DNA from: Lewinellaceae bacterium
GTDB lineage: Bacteria; Bacteroidota; Bacteroidia; Chitinophagales; Saprospiraceae
Reading direction: 5' to 3'
Assembly (NCBI GenBank): GCA_016708875.1
Contig: JADJFA010000007.1
Coordinates: forward strand, 1 to 64,000
Length of the DNA: 64,000 nt
Part shown: positions 50,766 to 60,395 of the stretch, in pieces
Layout: every line of letters begins with the position of its first letter
Position numbering within the stretch: the first letter of the stretch is position 1
Program-made: the position numbers and the translations under genes
The notes under the pieces: model-generated
Told to the model about the DNA's origin: nothing
What the model saw: only the letters and a program-made list of their open reading frames with translations
Databases searched by the model: none

Positions 50766-52214
50766 CTAAGGAGATACCTTCATCAACTTAGGTTCTGAAT
50801 TACCTTCCGAGTAAATTTCGTCACGCGTACGGTATGGGACGCTGTTAAGCAGTTTGATGAGATCGTCGCGTGCGATTTTGTATTCCTCAAACAATTCTCC
50901 TGTAATGGGCAAAGGCTGCGGAAGGTTGAGGCGAAGATGATCCACTTGGCGGCCATTTTTCCAAAAACGGAAGCATACATGCGGCCCGGTGGCTAGTCCC
51001 GTAGAACCAACGTAACCAATCGTTTGGCCCTGTGCGACACGAGTACCTGGACGAATTCCACGCGCAAATCCGCTCATGTGCAAGTACTGCGTTTCGTAGG
51101 CGCCATCGTGACGGATGCGCACAAAATTGCCATTGCCACCGCGCCGGGTGGCTTCGATCACGGTTCCTTCTGCCACAGAGATGATAGGTGTGCCGTGCGG
51201 TGCGGCATAATCGGTACCAAGATGAGCCTTATGATATCCTAAGATTGGGTGCAAACGATTCATATTGAAGCGGCTACTGATCCGGCTGGCTTTTACAGGA
51301 GCTTTGAGAAACGCTTTTCGGGCAGGGCGGCCATCAAAGTCAAAATAGTCGGTTTTTTGACCTTCTTTTTTGAAATGGAAAGCATAAGACTCTTTGCCTT
51401 CGCGCTCATACACAGCGGCAATAATTTTGCCTGTGCCGACCGCTTCCCCTAATACGTAGTGCTGCTCGTACACGACTTTGAAGCGGTCGCCCTGTTTTTG
51501 ATGGTAAAAATCTACGGAAGAGGCCAGTACGTCAATCATGCCGTCGGCTAGTTCATCGGAAAGGCCGTTGTCGGTAAGGGCTTGCCAAAAGCTCGTTTCC
51601 AAAACACCTGAAGCGGCCACAATCTCCGTGCGGACGTCGCGCTTCACTATTTCGACATTGTAAGGCTCTTGCAGGTTAAAAACGGTGTATTCATAAGGAG
51701 TTGGCTCATAAATCATCATCTCCGGCGCCTGGCCGGGCTGGCGCGAAAGGAACTGAAGATACCTGCCTACCCGGAGGGAGTTGATTTTGAACTTGTCTTT
51801 GCAATTATCCACCAATTTGTTCACCTGTGGGTAGCTGAGGCCCGCTTGTTCCATCAAGATGGCGCCGAGAATATCACCGCGTTGTAGTTCTTTTTCGGAG
51901 AGCGAATACTCATCCATAAAGAAGCCCCAGCGGATGTTCTTTGTTTCGAGCGGGAGTTTGTCAGCTGCTTTATCCGCCGTAGTTATGACGGAGGCGGAAG
52001 TTTTAGCGGAGTCAGGCTGGTAGTAGGTGAGTGTTGCGGCAAAAATGCCTGCGGTGATGGCAGTGCTTGCGGCGATGAGCGAAGATTTTTTTACAAAAAA
52101 ACGCTGCGTACGCCGCAGCCATCGCTCTGGATTTGAGTCTGGATTCACGATAGAAAGGACGATTAGAAACGGTGTAATTAAAAGTGCCAATGTGGTCCCG
52201 CCTTCGGGTTGCAC
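50766..52214 (-). CDS. M23-family peptidoglycan endopeptidase, membrane-anchored
   Basis: After a membrane helix near residues 44-62 (ASTAITAGIFAATLTYY), the protein has two LysM/OapA-like and linker regions (GDILGAILMEQAGLSY; YEYTVFNL) and a C-terminal LytM/M23 domain: FNMNRLHPILGYHKAHLGTDYAAPHGTPI, IRHDGAYETQYLHMSGFA, and GPHVCFRFWKNG. M23 enzymes cut peptide cross-links in peptidoglycan with zinc. In the last motif the usual HxH is HVC, so cysteine replaces the final His ligand; this is common in this Bacteroidota branch as far as I recall. Length 482 aa, or less if translation starts closer to the helix. A 25-bp stretch near 51975-51999 resembles the intergenic 29-bp repeat found before pruA. 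Confidence 0.85.
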   Translation of the reverse strand: MQPEGGTTLALLITPFLIVLSIVNPDSNPERWLRRTQRFFVKKSSLIAASTAITAGIFAATLTYYQPDSAKTSASVITTADKAADKLPLETKNIRWGFFMDEYSLSEKELQRGDILGAILMEQAGLSYPQVNKLVDNCKDKFKINSLRVGRYLQFLSRQPGQAPEMMIYEPTPYEYTVFNLQEPYNVEIVKRDVRTEIVAASGVLETSFWQALTDNGLSDELADGMIDVLASSVDFYHQKQGDRFKVVYEQHYVLGEAVGTGKIIAAVYEREGKESYAFHFKKEGQKTDYFDFDGRPARKAFLKAPVKASRISSRFNMNRLHPILGYHKAHLGTDYAAPHGTPIISVAEGTVIEATRRGGNGNFVRIRHDGAYETQYLHMSGFARGIRPGTRVAQGQTIGYVGSTGLATGPHVCFRFWKNGRQVDHLRLNLPQPLPITGELFEEYKIARDDLIKLLNSVPYRTRDEIYSEGNSEPKLMKVSP

Positions 52215-52369
52215 GCTTTGGTGGCTAGAAATGTGGTCAATGTGACCCAGGTCCCAGCCTTTGGCATGGGCAAATGTAGCATTGCGTTTTGATTTTCGCC
52301 CTACGAAGGCTTTTTTTTAACCAACATGGCGAGGGACGGTTTTTACACAAGATGTTGAAAACGTATCCC

Positions 52370-53818
52370 TCAGCGGCCCTCCCCCAACTTCTCCAGCAGC
52401 CACTCCCGCTCAATAATACCCGGTGTAGTTTTGATTTCTTCCATTAGCCGTGTGCGTTTGGGGCCGTTGTTGCCCCAGCCGTACTTGATGATTTTGTCCA
52501 GTTTTTTCAGGAATTGATAATAGCGCTGTTTGGTCTCGGTGGAAATTTTAGTGCGGCGTACCTTTTGGTCGAGGGCTTTCATGCGGTATTCCAGCAGTTC
52601 ATCTAAGGTTTCAAAATAGATTTTAATGAGCAGCATTTCTGCCCAAAGGCTGTAGTTAGGGTTTTCAAAATGCTTGTAGATCAATGTGTTGAGGGCATTC
52701 TGGTATTCCTTTATGTAAAAGTAGTATTCTGCCAAACACAAGCTGTGGGCCTCAACAGGATATTTCGTTCCACATATTTGGGCGGGTTGATGTTCATCCA
52801 GTACTTTTTTTACCCAATCAAATTGCCCAAGTTTTAAGCCAAAGAGGACAAGGACTTTTAGAGAATTAATCATGATTGCGTCCCCTTCATAAAAATACCC
52901 TTCTTCATAATGAGCCTTATATACTTTAAAAATTTGATTCCGTACGTCAGAGTTTCCCGATTTATCATACCGACGGCCCAGGAAAAAACGGTAGTAGGCT
53001 TTTAAATTGCGAACTTTTTCAAAAGGGATTTCTGCTTTGTGCCGCTCAAGCAGCGATTCAAAAGTTGTAAAAGCAGCATCGTCCTCAGGGTGTTGGATCA
53101 GTTGAAATACCAGACGGTAAATTTCATGCTGTTGGACAATGGGATACTTTTCCGGCAAGGTAAACACAGCCTGATTTAAGGGTGCAGCGATGTCAAAAAT
53201 TATCTGGGAATGCTTTTGCTGATAACTCAGAACACACAATAACTCAAGTTTAGTGATAGCATAAGCAATGTCAAGATTCTGAATGGCAATTACCACGTTT
53301 GCGTCATCTTCAAAGCGGTTGTTCAAGGTCTCAAATGAACCTGCCTCGTCTTCCAGATAAAACTGTTTTTGAAAGTAAGTAGCGTCTCTGTAGGTACTTT
53401 GTTGCTGCGATTTTCTGGTTGCGTACACTACTTGCCAAAATCGCTCCTCCATCCCATAGCGCCGGTAAAACTTAGCCATGGTGAGACCTTCTTCAAATTC
53501 CGGATCATTTGCCTCAAAAGCAGATTGGGCCATAAATCGTTTTACCAAACTGAACAAGTCGGAAGCCAATGTATCCAAAGGGCCTTTTTGTCCCTCTTTA
53601 AAGGTCTTTTCAGGAAAAAATTCATGTGCTACCCTTGCCTTGGATAGTTGCGGGTGCTCTTCGACAGCATGGTAAATCATGATATACTCATAAAGTCGAG
53701 TTAATTCGATGGCGTTGCTTTTGTTGTTGAAGTAAGGGGATTGCAGGAAAAGTCGCAGTCGGCTATGCTCTGAGGCGTTCAATAATTTTAAAACTTCAAG
53801 GAGTTTTCGGTTCAACAT
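52370..53818 (-). CDS. Helical protein of unknown function, copy 1 of a duplicated divergent pair
   Basis: This roughly 482-aa, wholly helical, TPR-like protein starts LNRKLLEVLKLLNASEHSRL and ends IEREWLLEKLGEGR. The same beginning and ending are found in the protein at 57891-59314 (LEIIKALQPEE ... AERSWLLEKARELG), so the two are paralogues. No signal peptide; probably cytoplasmic. The start at 53818 was chosen because the homology starts there and not at the upstream ATG (53863). It is transcribed away from an FN3/T9SS secreted protein 136 bp away. I do not recognise a named family. Confidence 0.65.
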   Translation of the reverse strand: MLNRKLLEVLKLLNASEHSRLRLFLQSPYFNNKSNAIELTRLYEYIMIYHAVEEHPQLSKARVAHEFFPEKTFKEGQKGPLDTLASDLFSLVKRFMAQSAFEANDPEFEEGLTMAKFYRRYGMEERFWQVVYATRKSQQQSTYRDATYFQKQFYLEDEAGSFETLNNRFEDDANVVIAIQNLDIAYAITKLELLCVLSYQQKHSQIIFDIAAPLNQAVFTLPEKYPIVQQHEIYRLVFQLIQHPEDDAAFTTFESLLERHKAEIPFEKVRNLKAYYRFFLGRRYDKSGNSDVRNQIFKVYKAHYEEGYFYEGDAIMINSLKVLVLFGLKLGQFDWVKKVLDEHQPAQICGTKYPVEAHSLCLAEYYFYIKEYQNALNTLIYKHFENPNYSLWAEMLLIKIYFETLDELLEYRMKALDQKVRRTKISTETKQRYYQFLKKLDKIIKYGWGNNGPKRTRLMEEIKTTPGIIEREWLLEKLGEGR

Positions 53819-53954
53819 AAAATTTATCAGTTTGGGATGATGCGTGATGATGGGCAGGTTCACGGAAAATCAAAAAAAAACGTAGGGGAAAAATGAGGGC
53901 GAATTTCCAAAACTTGCCCTGTTTTCTAACCAACCTAAATCGGTTTTGATTTTT

Positions 53955-55157
53955 ATGAAATGTTTACGCCTCTTATTTGTTTTGAGTTTGCTGTTGCAAG
54001 GCCTTTTTGTTCCAGCAAATCCTATTGAAAATCCACTTTCTTGCTCTCTGCCGGCGCCTGACTGGATCACCGCTACGAACATCACATCGAACAGTATCAC
54101 GGTAGAATGGGCAGATGTTAATGGCGCGTATGGATACCGGGTTTCCCGTTTTGATGTTACAAACGGCGTCCCGCTGCCTGATGTGGATGTATCAGAGCCA
54201 GAATACACCTCCGCACCTCACGATCCCGGCACCACCATTTCATTTGAGGTAAGCCCTATTTGTCAGAATGAAGAATTAGGAGGGGTCATTGGGGATGATT
54301 ATACCACAAACTATATCATCGTGGATGATATAGTTCACTTTACGGCGCCCAATCCCCCACCCTACTCTTCTTCTGTATTTCCAGGGGCTGATTTTGGCCC
54401 CATGGTGCTCACAGATGCAAACAAGAACACCCCTACGGTTGGTGTTTATCGCATGGAAGCTCATTATACAGACATTTTAGGGCTTCATTCTGCTGAATTT
54501 CTTTTGTGGAGTCATTGCAGCACTCCATCAAATGGAGCCCCCAGGGTAATGTACTGGGATCAATCGGGATGGCAGGGCAACATTACTTATGTAGAAAATC
54601 ACCTCAACAATGACCCTTATGGCCCCATTGTCTCCATAAGTTTTAAGTCATACAACCAACCATTTTTTACGATTTACAAGGCTGCGATGACATTCCAGGA
54701 GGGCGTGCCCACTTTTGGCAACCTGTCCATCCGTAACGACCACAATAATTATATCTATGTCGGGCGAATGTTAAATTCCGAACATAACCCTTGCTACGTA
54801 AATCAAATGAAGGGTGGCGGCGGCAATGACCCGAACGAATTGGCTTCGTTTGACCCTGAAGAAACACAGGGTGTCGAGCGATCCTTCGCTCCCGGAGTTT
54901 TGCCCTCTGAATTGATGGTGAGCCCCAACCCTTTCTCCAACGGCTTTAGCGCAAATTATACTTTGGAAGCAGAAAGTCCGGTTACCTTCTTCCTGTTTGA
55001 CCATACCGGGCGCGAAATTAAAACGATGCGTCTGCCCAATCTCCCAGCGGGCCAATACAGCACCAGTATTTCTACCGACAATCTTCCTGCTGGTATATAT
55101 CTGCTCGCATTCCAGACCAACCATGGACGTAGGGTAAGCACGCTGGTCAAACAATAA
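53955..55157 (+). CDS. Secreted FN3-domain protein with T9SS type A tail (copy 1)
   Basis: A signal peptide (KCLRLLFVLSLLLQGLFVPANP) is followed by CSLPAPDWITATNITSNSITVEW, the start of a fibronectin type III domain (about residues 30-110). A central region of about 200 residues with aromatic-rich strands has no recognised fold, and the last 80 residues (VSPNPFSNGFSANYTLE ... LLAFQTNHGRRVSTLVKQ) form a type A T9SS tail. It is divergent from the helical protein 52370-53818. The same pairing is found mirrored at 56670-59314. Confidence 0.75.
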   Translation: MKCLRLLFVLSLLLQGLFVPANPIENPLSCSLPAPDWITATNITSNSITVEWADVNGAYGYRVSRFDVTNGVPLPDVDVSEPEYTSAPHDPGTTISFEVSPICQNEELGGVIGDDYTTNYIIVDDIVHFTAPNPPPYSSSVFPGADFGPMVLTDANKNTPTVGVYRMEAHYTDILGLHSAEFLLWSHCSTPSNGAPRVMYWDQSGWQGNITYVENHLNNDPYGPIVSISFKSYNQPFFTIYKAAMTFQEGVPTFGNLSIRNDHNNYIYVGRMLNSEHNPCYVNQMKGGGGNDPNELASFDPEETQGVERSFAPGVLPSELMVSPNPFSNGFSANYTLEAESPVTFFLFDHTGREIKTMRLPNLPAGQYSTSISTDNLPAGIYLLAFQTNHGRRVSTLVKQ

Positions 55158-55197
55158 TCCCTGTATAACTTCTGTGAACAGAATCGAAACACGGAGA

Positions 55198-55229
55198 CCC
55201 TCTTGCCAAAAGCAAGGGGTTTTTTTGTT
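55198..55229 (+). terminator. Terminator after the FN3/T9SS gene
   Basis: CCCTCTTGC pairs with GCAAGGGG, followed by seven or more T. The rest of the 420-bp gap (to 55579) holds no gene I can support. Confidence 0.65.
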
Positions 55230-55578
55230 TTTGGACAGAGAAGGGGGGGGCCAGGGCCCCCCTGTTTGATCCGATTGGTTTTTGTTTTTTGTTGAAAGGA
55301 GGAAAAAATAGTGTTGAATATTAACACCTACATAACACACGCACGTCAATCAATCAAAATCAGAGAAATCTCAAAATTCGGGATGACTCAGGTTTACCCG
55401 TTCACTTCACATCTCAATATAAGAATTCCCTCCAAAACCGTAGTTGTCCGCTCCAGCAGGCTTCGCCCACCTTTGCCTCCACGATTGCGCAATCAACCCA
55501 TTACCGTAAACCCATTTCTGACCCGATGCGACACAACAACTACTTACTCATCTTTTCACACACAAAAACAGATTTACA

Positions 55579-56520
55579 ATGAAACGATTTTCTTTGTTCC
55601 CGCTGCTTGCCATTGGAGTTTTCGCAGCATTTATCTTGTTGAACGCCTACCAAAAGGATGCCGGACTGGATACCGTCAAAGGTATTAAGGACGATGTTAC
55701 CGCTTCGAATCGCGCCCAGGTATGTTACGGCGTCAACGTTTACGACGGGGTGAATCCATGCTCAATTATCCAGCTGGACAATGCCACAGGGAATGTGACT
55801 AACGTAGCAGCTCAGGCCACTTATGTGGACAACAACAACATCACTTACAACCTTGACAACCTCAAAGGCATTTGCCTGACCGGTTGGGGCCAATATTTCA
55901 TGACTACAGGCAATCCTATAAACCCAACCGTCAATCCCACACTCATTTACAACAATGCCTTGTTCAAGGTTGATCCAACTACTGGTCAGTCGAGTTATGC
56001 CTCCACTTGTCCGTTTGGCACCGTTTCAGATTTGGAACAAAACCCTAACACGCTCGTTTTTTACGGCTTGCTCGACAACTCGAACTCGATTGTTGAAATA
56101 GTGGATAACAACAACAATTATGGCACATACAACGGCCCATTCGCCATCACAGGCATTGCCGCTGGTTACACCTTGAAAGGACTTTCTCTGGTAAGTGATG
56201 TAAATGGTGTGTACATGGTTGGTTGCGCTACACGGGCGGGCGCAGGCATTACCGCGAAACTGTACCGAATTCCTTTAAATGGAGGCCCCGCAGGCTTTCT
56301 TACGGACCTTGACCCGCTTGCGGCCTTGGCCGGAGGACATTGTGGCATCGGCTTCGACATTGATATTAATCAGTTGTTGATTAACAGGGGGCCATTTTCA
56401 CAACTTATTCCGGGTTTGAACAGGATGCCCTGGAATCCTCCTTTCGGGCCGGTTACAATGACCGGAGCCTGGGGCGGTTTGGGCTGGGATTATGAGGACC
56501 TTACCTCAGACGTGCAGTAA
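55579..56520 (+). CDS. Secreted protein of unknown function between the mirrored pairs
   Basis: This 313-aa protein has a signal peptide or N-terminal anchor (FSLFPLLAIGVFAAFILLNAYQ). Its body is rich in Asn, Gly and Thr, with repeated strands such as LFKVDPTTGQSSY and LYRIPLNGGPAGF, each followed by a short loop, which suggests a propeller of the NHL/PQQ type. No T9SS tail and no known family. It lies in the middle between the two mirrored FN3/helical pairs. Confidence 0.6.
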   Translation: MKRFSLFPLLAIGVFAAFILLNAYQKDAGLDTVKGIKDDVTASNRAQVCYGVNVYDGVNPCSIIQLDNATGNVTNVAAQATYVDNNNITYNLDNLKGICLTGWGQYFMTTGNPINPTVNPTLIYNNALFKVDPTTGQSSYASTCPFGTVSDLEQNPNTLVFYGLLDNSNSIVEIVDNNNNYGTYNGPFAITGIAAGYTLKGLSLVSDVNGVYMVGCATRAGAGITAKLYRIPLNGGPAGFLTDLDPLAALAGGHCGIGFDIDINQLLINRGPFSQLIPGLNRMPWNPPFGPVTMTGAWGGLGWDYEDLTSDVQ

Positions 56521-56555
56521 GTTGGCGCAAGTTCGACAGGCTCGTTTTTATAACC

Positions 56556-56597
56556 CGAAGTGCCGGTGGCAATTGCCATCGGCACTTCGCTTTTCCC
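56556..56597 (+). terminator. Strong terminator of the gene at 55579-56520
   Basis: CGAAGTGCCGGTGGCAATTGCC is nearly palindromic with CATCGGCACTTCG, followed by CTTTT. Confidence 0.75.
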
Positions 56598-56669
56598 AGC
56601 TACCTGGAAACAAAAAAACCACGACCCCGAAACCCGGAGCCCTGGCCTGAAAGTATGTTTCAATGATTC

Positions 56670-57788
56670 TTACTCAGATTTGATGACCTTCAAGGTATGT
56701 ACCTCGCCATCTGCTTCTATGCGGAGCATGTAGAAGCCGGGAGAGAGGTCAGCGGTGGGCAGGGAGTATTGCTCCTGTCCGCCAGCAAATTGTTGGTCGA
56801 GGACTTTTTGGCCGCTGAGGTTGAAGAGTTGGAGGGTGACGTTTTCGGCGGTGTTTTGTTCCAGGTATACGTCCAGGATTTCGGAGAAGGGGTTGGGGGC
56901 GGCGAAGGCCAGCAAAGGCTGCAACTCACTAGAAGAGTCATCTCGCTCGCCACTAATGCCTTTAGGTGGTTTGGAAAGGCCAGTACCAGCAACCCTCACA
57001 ATTTGAAAATTTTCTCCATCTCCACCAGTCCATATTAGACGACGCTCGGAATTCTGTACGTACATCTCAAAAGAAGCCTTGGTCGTTTCTCCAAATTTAA
57101 TATGGATTGTATTGCCTCCTTGCCAATCGTCATCGCCTTCATGACTATCAATCCAAAATATATACGGCATATTCGCCGGGACTGGATGTCCCGTCACCTT
57201 AAATTTGAGTTTCGGATTAGATACTGCATACACATTGAACGGATGAGCAAGGCTACCGTTGGAGCGTTGAATCCTAAAATGAGCGGTTGAACCATCTGAG
57301 GGAAGCACACAGTATTCTCCTACGGCATTGATGGTGCAATTTGTGCCGCCTTCGGGCGGTGTGTACCCACTCACGATCAGTTCAATACCAATGGCATCAA
57401 AATCTGGAGTCGTAGCCTTATAATTGCTATCTGTACCATCCGGGCAAACGGCACAAGCAGTAGCATAATAGGTTTCACCTGAAACAAGCGTATTAAAGGT
57501 TACGGTTTGGGCCACAGATGGCCCTATAAATGCCTGATCTATCAATGCACCGTCGCTTGACCGGAAAACCTTAATATGGTGGGTTACACCCACAGTCGGA
57601 ACCCAGCTTAAAGTTACCCAGGTAGTGCCTATGGCCGTTACCTGAAAATTTGTGGGAGCCGGCAAATCACAGGCAACTGTATTGACTGAAAAGGAACTGC
57701 TCAATGTCAAGACAGGTGTCGGCGCGCTGCCCAAAACCAAAAAAGGAGACAGGCCCCAAAGTATCAGAAGGAAGATTTTTCTGCACAT
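56670..57788 (-). CDS. Secreted FN3-domain protein with T9SS type A tail (copy 2)
   Basis: A signal peptide (CRKIFLLILWGLSPFLVLGSA) is followed, after a short spacer, by CDLPAPTNFQVTAIGTTWVTLSW, a fibronectin type III start. About 170 residues of unknown fold follow, then a type A T9SS tail (AAPNPFSEILDVYLEQN ... GEVHTLKVIKSE). The layout and the C(S/D)LPAP start match the protein at 53955-55157, so they are paralogues. The start at 57788 was chosen because it begins the signal peptide. It diverges from the helical protein at 57891. Confidence 0.75.
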   Translation of the reverse strand: MCRKIFLLILWGLSPFLVLGSAPTPVLTLSSSFSVNTVACDLPAPTNFQVTAIGTTWVTLSWVPTVGVTHHIKVFRSSDGALIDQAFIGPSVAQTVTFNTLVSGETYYATACAVCPDGTDSNYKATTPDFDAIGIELIVSGYTPPEGGTNCTINAVGEYCVLPSDGSTAHFRIQRSNGSLAHPFNVYAVSNPKLKFKVTGHPVPANMPYIFWIDSHEGDDDWQGGNTIHIKFGETTKASFEMYVQNSERRLIWTGGDGENFQIVRVAGTGLSKPPKGISGERDDSSSELQPLLAFAAPNPFSEILDVYLEQNTAENVTLQLFNLSGQKVLDQQFAGGQEQYSLPTADLSPGFYMLRIEADGEVHTLKVIKSE

Positions 57789-57824
57789 AAAGTTTGTGTT
57801 TAAGTTAAGAAGTAAGAACGGTTG

Positions 57825-57832
57825 CAAAGTTA
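57825..57832 (-). promoter_or_regulatory. Candidate -7 box (TAACTTTG, minus strand) of the FN3/T9SS gene
   Basis: CAAAGTTA on the plus strand is a perfect TAnnTTTG on the minus strand, 37 bases before the start codon. A plus-strand near-match, CACTTTTG (57859-57866), lies before the helical gene, so the two would be controlled from one shared 102-bp region. Confidence 0.5.
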
Positions 57833-57890
57833 GAAGCGAAGGTTTCGAAAAAATAGGACACTTTTGCCGATTCATTCTGAGCCGAGATTT

Positions 57891-59314
57891 ATGACTAATT
57901 CCTACTTGCTTGAGATCATTAAAGCATTGCAGCCCGAAGAAAGGGAAGAAATGTCTAGGTTGCTAGGTGCTCCTCAATTTAACAGATCTGGAAATGCGAA
58001 AGAATTGGTGCGTTTATATCAGATAATCCTGGATGCTGCACCGGAATTCCCAGAGCCCTTGCTTCAAAAGCACGAGGTGTACTTTCAAATTTTCGCTGAT
58101 CAAGCTCTTGTGCCAGGGAAGTTGGAAAAACTAATGGCAGAGCTGAACAAACTGTTGCGTAGCTATGCCTTGGCCAAAAAGTACCTTGCTGATAACAACG
58201 AGGTGCAACAACAAATTGATTGGGCAGCATGGCTGAGGGAGCGTGGGTTGCAGGAACGTTCCCGCCAGGTTGTGACTAAGCTAAAAGCTCAAAAAGGAGA
58301 AAACGAGCATGAATCCTTAGAGAAATATCGCGAAGCATTGTTGATTGCTGAAGAAATTCACTTGTGGGAAGTAACATATAATCAGTTAAAGGGTGATCTG
58401 GGTATCCCAAACCTGATTTATGACCTAGAGCTATATTACTTAAACTACAAGTCAGTAATGACAAACCGTTACTTGATCCAACAAAAGGCCCACAATTGCC
58501 GGATTTGGTTTGGCTCAACAAAGAGGCCAGTTTTTGGCAAGCAGAAAGTGTGCTTTTACGAATCTCGAGTGAAATTAACAGAATTATCGGAAAAAGCCTG
58601 CCCGACTTCGAGGAGTTTCAGTATTTAACGCAATTATTACAAAAAGATAGTACTATCCTCTCTTCTGAAACCCTTGCTCAATTTTACTACTACTTGCGCA
58701 ACACCTGTACTTTATTGATAGATGCCGGGAATTTGGAATTTATTCCCTTACTACATGCAATACATAAAGACAACCTTAAACGGCAATATTTCCTTATCAA
58801 TGGAGAAATATCTGCTAATGCATACCTGAATTTAGTTCAGGTAGCCACCAGGGCGAGACAAACGGAATGGGCTAAAAAATTCACGGAAGATTATAAGGGT
58901 TTAATCACAGGGGGTGATGAAGACCAATTTTTTTATCGCCTTAATATGGCCCAATGTCTTTTTGCCGAAGGTAAATTTGAGGAGGCCTCGAACCATATCC
59001 CCGATGCTCCTTCATCTTCTTACTACCACCATATCGCACGCCGTTTGGAGCTTAAAATCTACTACGAGCTTGATTCTGATCTGCTGCCTTACAAAATGGA
59101 GGCATTTCGAAAATTCATCGAGCGCACGGCTTCCAAAAATATCGCCAATAACCTGAAGACGCTTCATATAAATTTTATCCATTTTCTGCTCCAACTCAGC
59201 CAATCCCCCAGAAAAGACAAGAAACGCTCCGCTCTACTGATTGAACGCATCAACAATAAAAAACTGGTAGCCGAACGCAGCTGGCTGCTCGAAAAAGCTC
59301 GGGAACTGGGCTAG
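57891..59314 (+). CDS. Helical protein of unknown function, copy 2 of the duplicated divergent pair (one frameshift)
   Basis: ATG 57891 starts a helical protein with LLEIIKALQPEEREEMSRLL at the front and ERSWLLEKARELG at the end, as in 52370-53818. The frame changes between about 58476 and 58500, where the second frame reads QLPDLVWLNKEASFW. The total of 1,424 nt is one base short of a multiple of 3, fitting one lost base in a protein of about 474 aa. No signal peptide. It is transcribed away from the FN3/T9SS protein at 56670-57788, in mirror image of the first pair. Confidence 0.65.
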
Positions 59315-59529
59315 TTTTTCCTCCCCCGGCCTGCCTGCCCCAAAGAGGGCTGTTTCAGAATACCTCCTATTTTCTGTCCGATTTCTTAATCTGCTTTTCT
59401 GCCAAAAAACGGCAAAAAAGCAGCCTTTTTGTTTGCGTTGCGGTGTTCCGCTTCGGGTCTTCTTCCTTTTTCTTCCTGGTATGTACCGCCCAAACTGTCC
59501 TTTTTTAACAGAGGAGGAAGGGGACACCT

Positions 59530-59698
59530 TTGTTCCAACAATTAGGCGCACGGGATTCTAACCCACCTATATTAAAGTAACAAGCACACAAACAACTTCG
59601 CAAGATAACCGCACTTTGAACCTGTGGGAATCCCCTGAACAAAACTTTGTGTTTATTTAAGTGCGGAGGCGTGGCGTAAGGTAGCGCCTCCGTTTTTT
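59530..59698 (+). ncRNA. Possible small RNA or leader ending in a terminator
   Basis: CCGCACTT (59610-59617) can pair with AAGTGCGG (59659-59666), enclosing ACAAAACTTTGTGT, itself able to fold. The right arm overlaps the first bases of a clear terminator (CGGAGGCG ... CGCCTCCG, then six T, 59664-59698), so the two folds compete. It lies just before the lipoprotein gene at 59753. The terminator is well supported; the RNA itself is an inference. The rest of the gap 59315-59752 shows nothing else. Confidence 0.35.
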
Positions 59699-59752
59699 GA
59701 TTCAACACGCTGCAAACAATCTTTTCATTTCACTTTTTTAATTTTTACCATT

Positions 59753-60244
59753 ATGAAAAAGTCAGTCTTCTTCTTCGCACTCCTTATTTCTTTGGGCTAT
59801 GGTTGTTACAAAGCCAGTGATTTGCAAACTCCGGCAACGCAGTCCGCAATTGACAATCCGGTTGGTGTCAATACAACGGATGTATCCGCACTTGATCGTG
59901 GCCTCAGTGCTGACTGCTGTATTCAGTTGGCTGTAGCCTCTACCATCTTTGATGGCATAGATGTCTGTGGTGTGATTACTTCAGCGGATAATTGTACTCC
60001 TTTTACCAACAATTGTGGTACCAGTTCTGGGTTTTTGGAGACTATTAAAGATAAAGATGGGGTTTTCTGTGTGCCGGTTGGTCAACCGTTTAGCATCACA
60101 AATCTCAGTGGGTCTCCAATCACAATTTTTCTTATTACTCTAGCAGGCAATACTGCACCTGTTACTTTAAATGCGAATGGTACGCCTGGAGATTCTATTT
60201 CCTATGCCTATGACTGCGACAATACTCCGGTTGTTTGCAATTGA
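59753..60244 (+). CDS. Small secreted or lipoprotein of unknown function, Cys-containing
   Basis: This 163-aa protein has an N-terminal signal with a lipobox-like GYGCYK (cysteine at residue 18). The mature part has six further cysteines (DCCIQL, VCGVI, NCTPF, NCGT, VFCVP) plus two near the end (YDCDNTPVVCN), suggesting disulfides. No known family. It stands between two similar GGAGGCGTGGC hairpins. Confidence 0.6.
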   Translation: MKKSVFFFALLISLGYGCYKASDLQTPATQSAIDNPVGVNTTDVSALDRGLSADCCIQLAVASTIFDGIDVCGVITSADNCTPFTNNCGTSSGFLETIKDKDGVFCVPVGQPFSITNLSGSPITIFLITLAGNTAPVTLNANGTPGDSISYAYDCDNTPVVCN

Positions 60245-60258
60245 GCAGCATTCTTATA

Positions 60259-60297
60259 GCGGAGGCGTGGCACCGAGTCACGCCTCCGCCTTCTTTT
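60259..60297 (+). terminator. Terminator after the small lipoprotein gene
   Basis: GCGGAGGCGTG pairs with CACGCCTCCGC, followed by CTTCTTTT. It is almost the same stem as the one at 59664-59698 on the other side of the gene. Confidence 0.75.
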
Positions 60298-60395
60298 CAG
60301 GAAGTATTTCGCCATTATTGACAAAAAACCCCATAACACAAACCTGAAAGGCAATCTGGCATACTTTGCAGCCTGTATCCAAAAATATACTTGTC

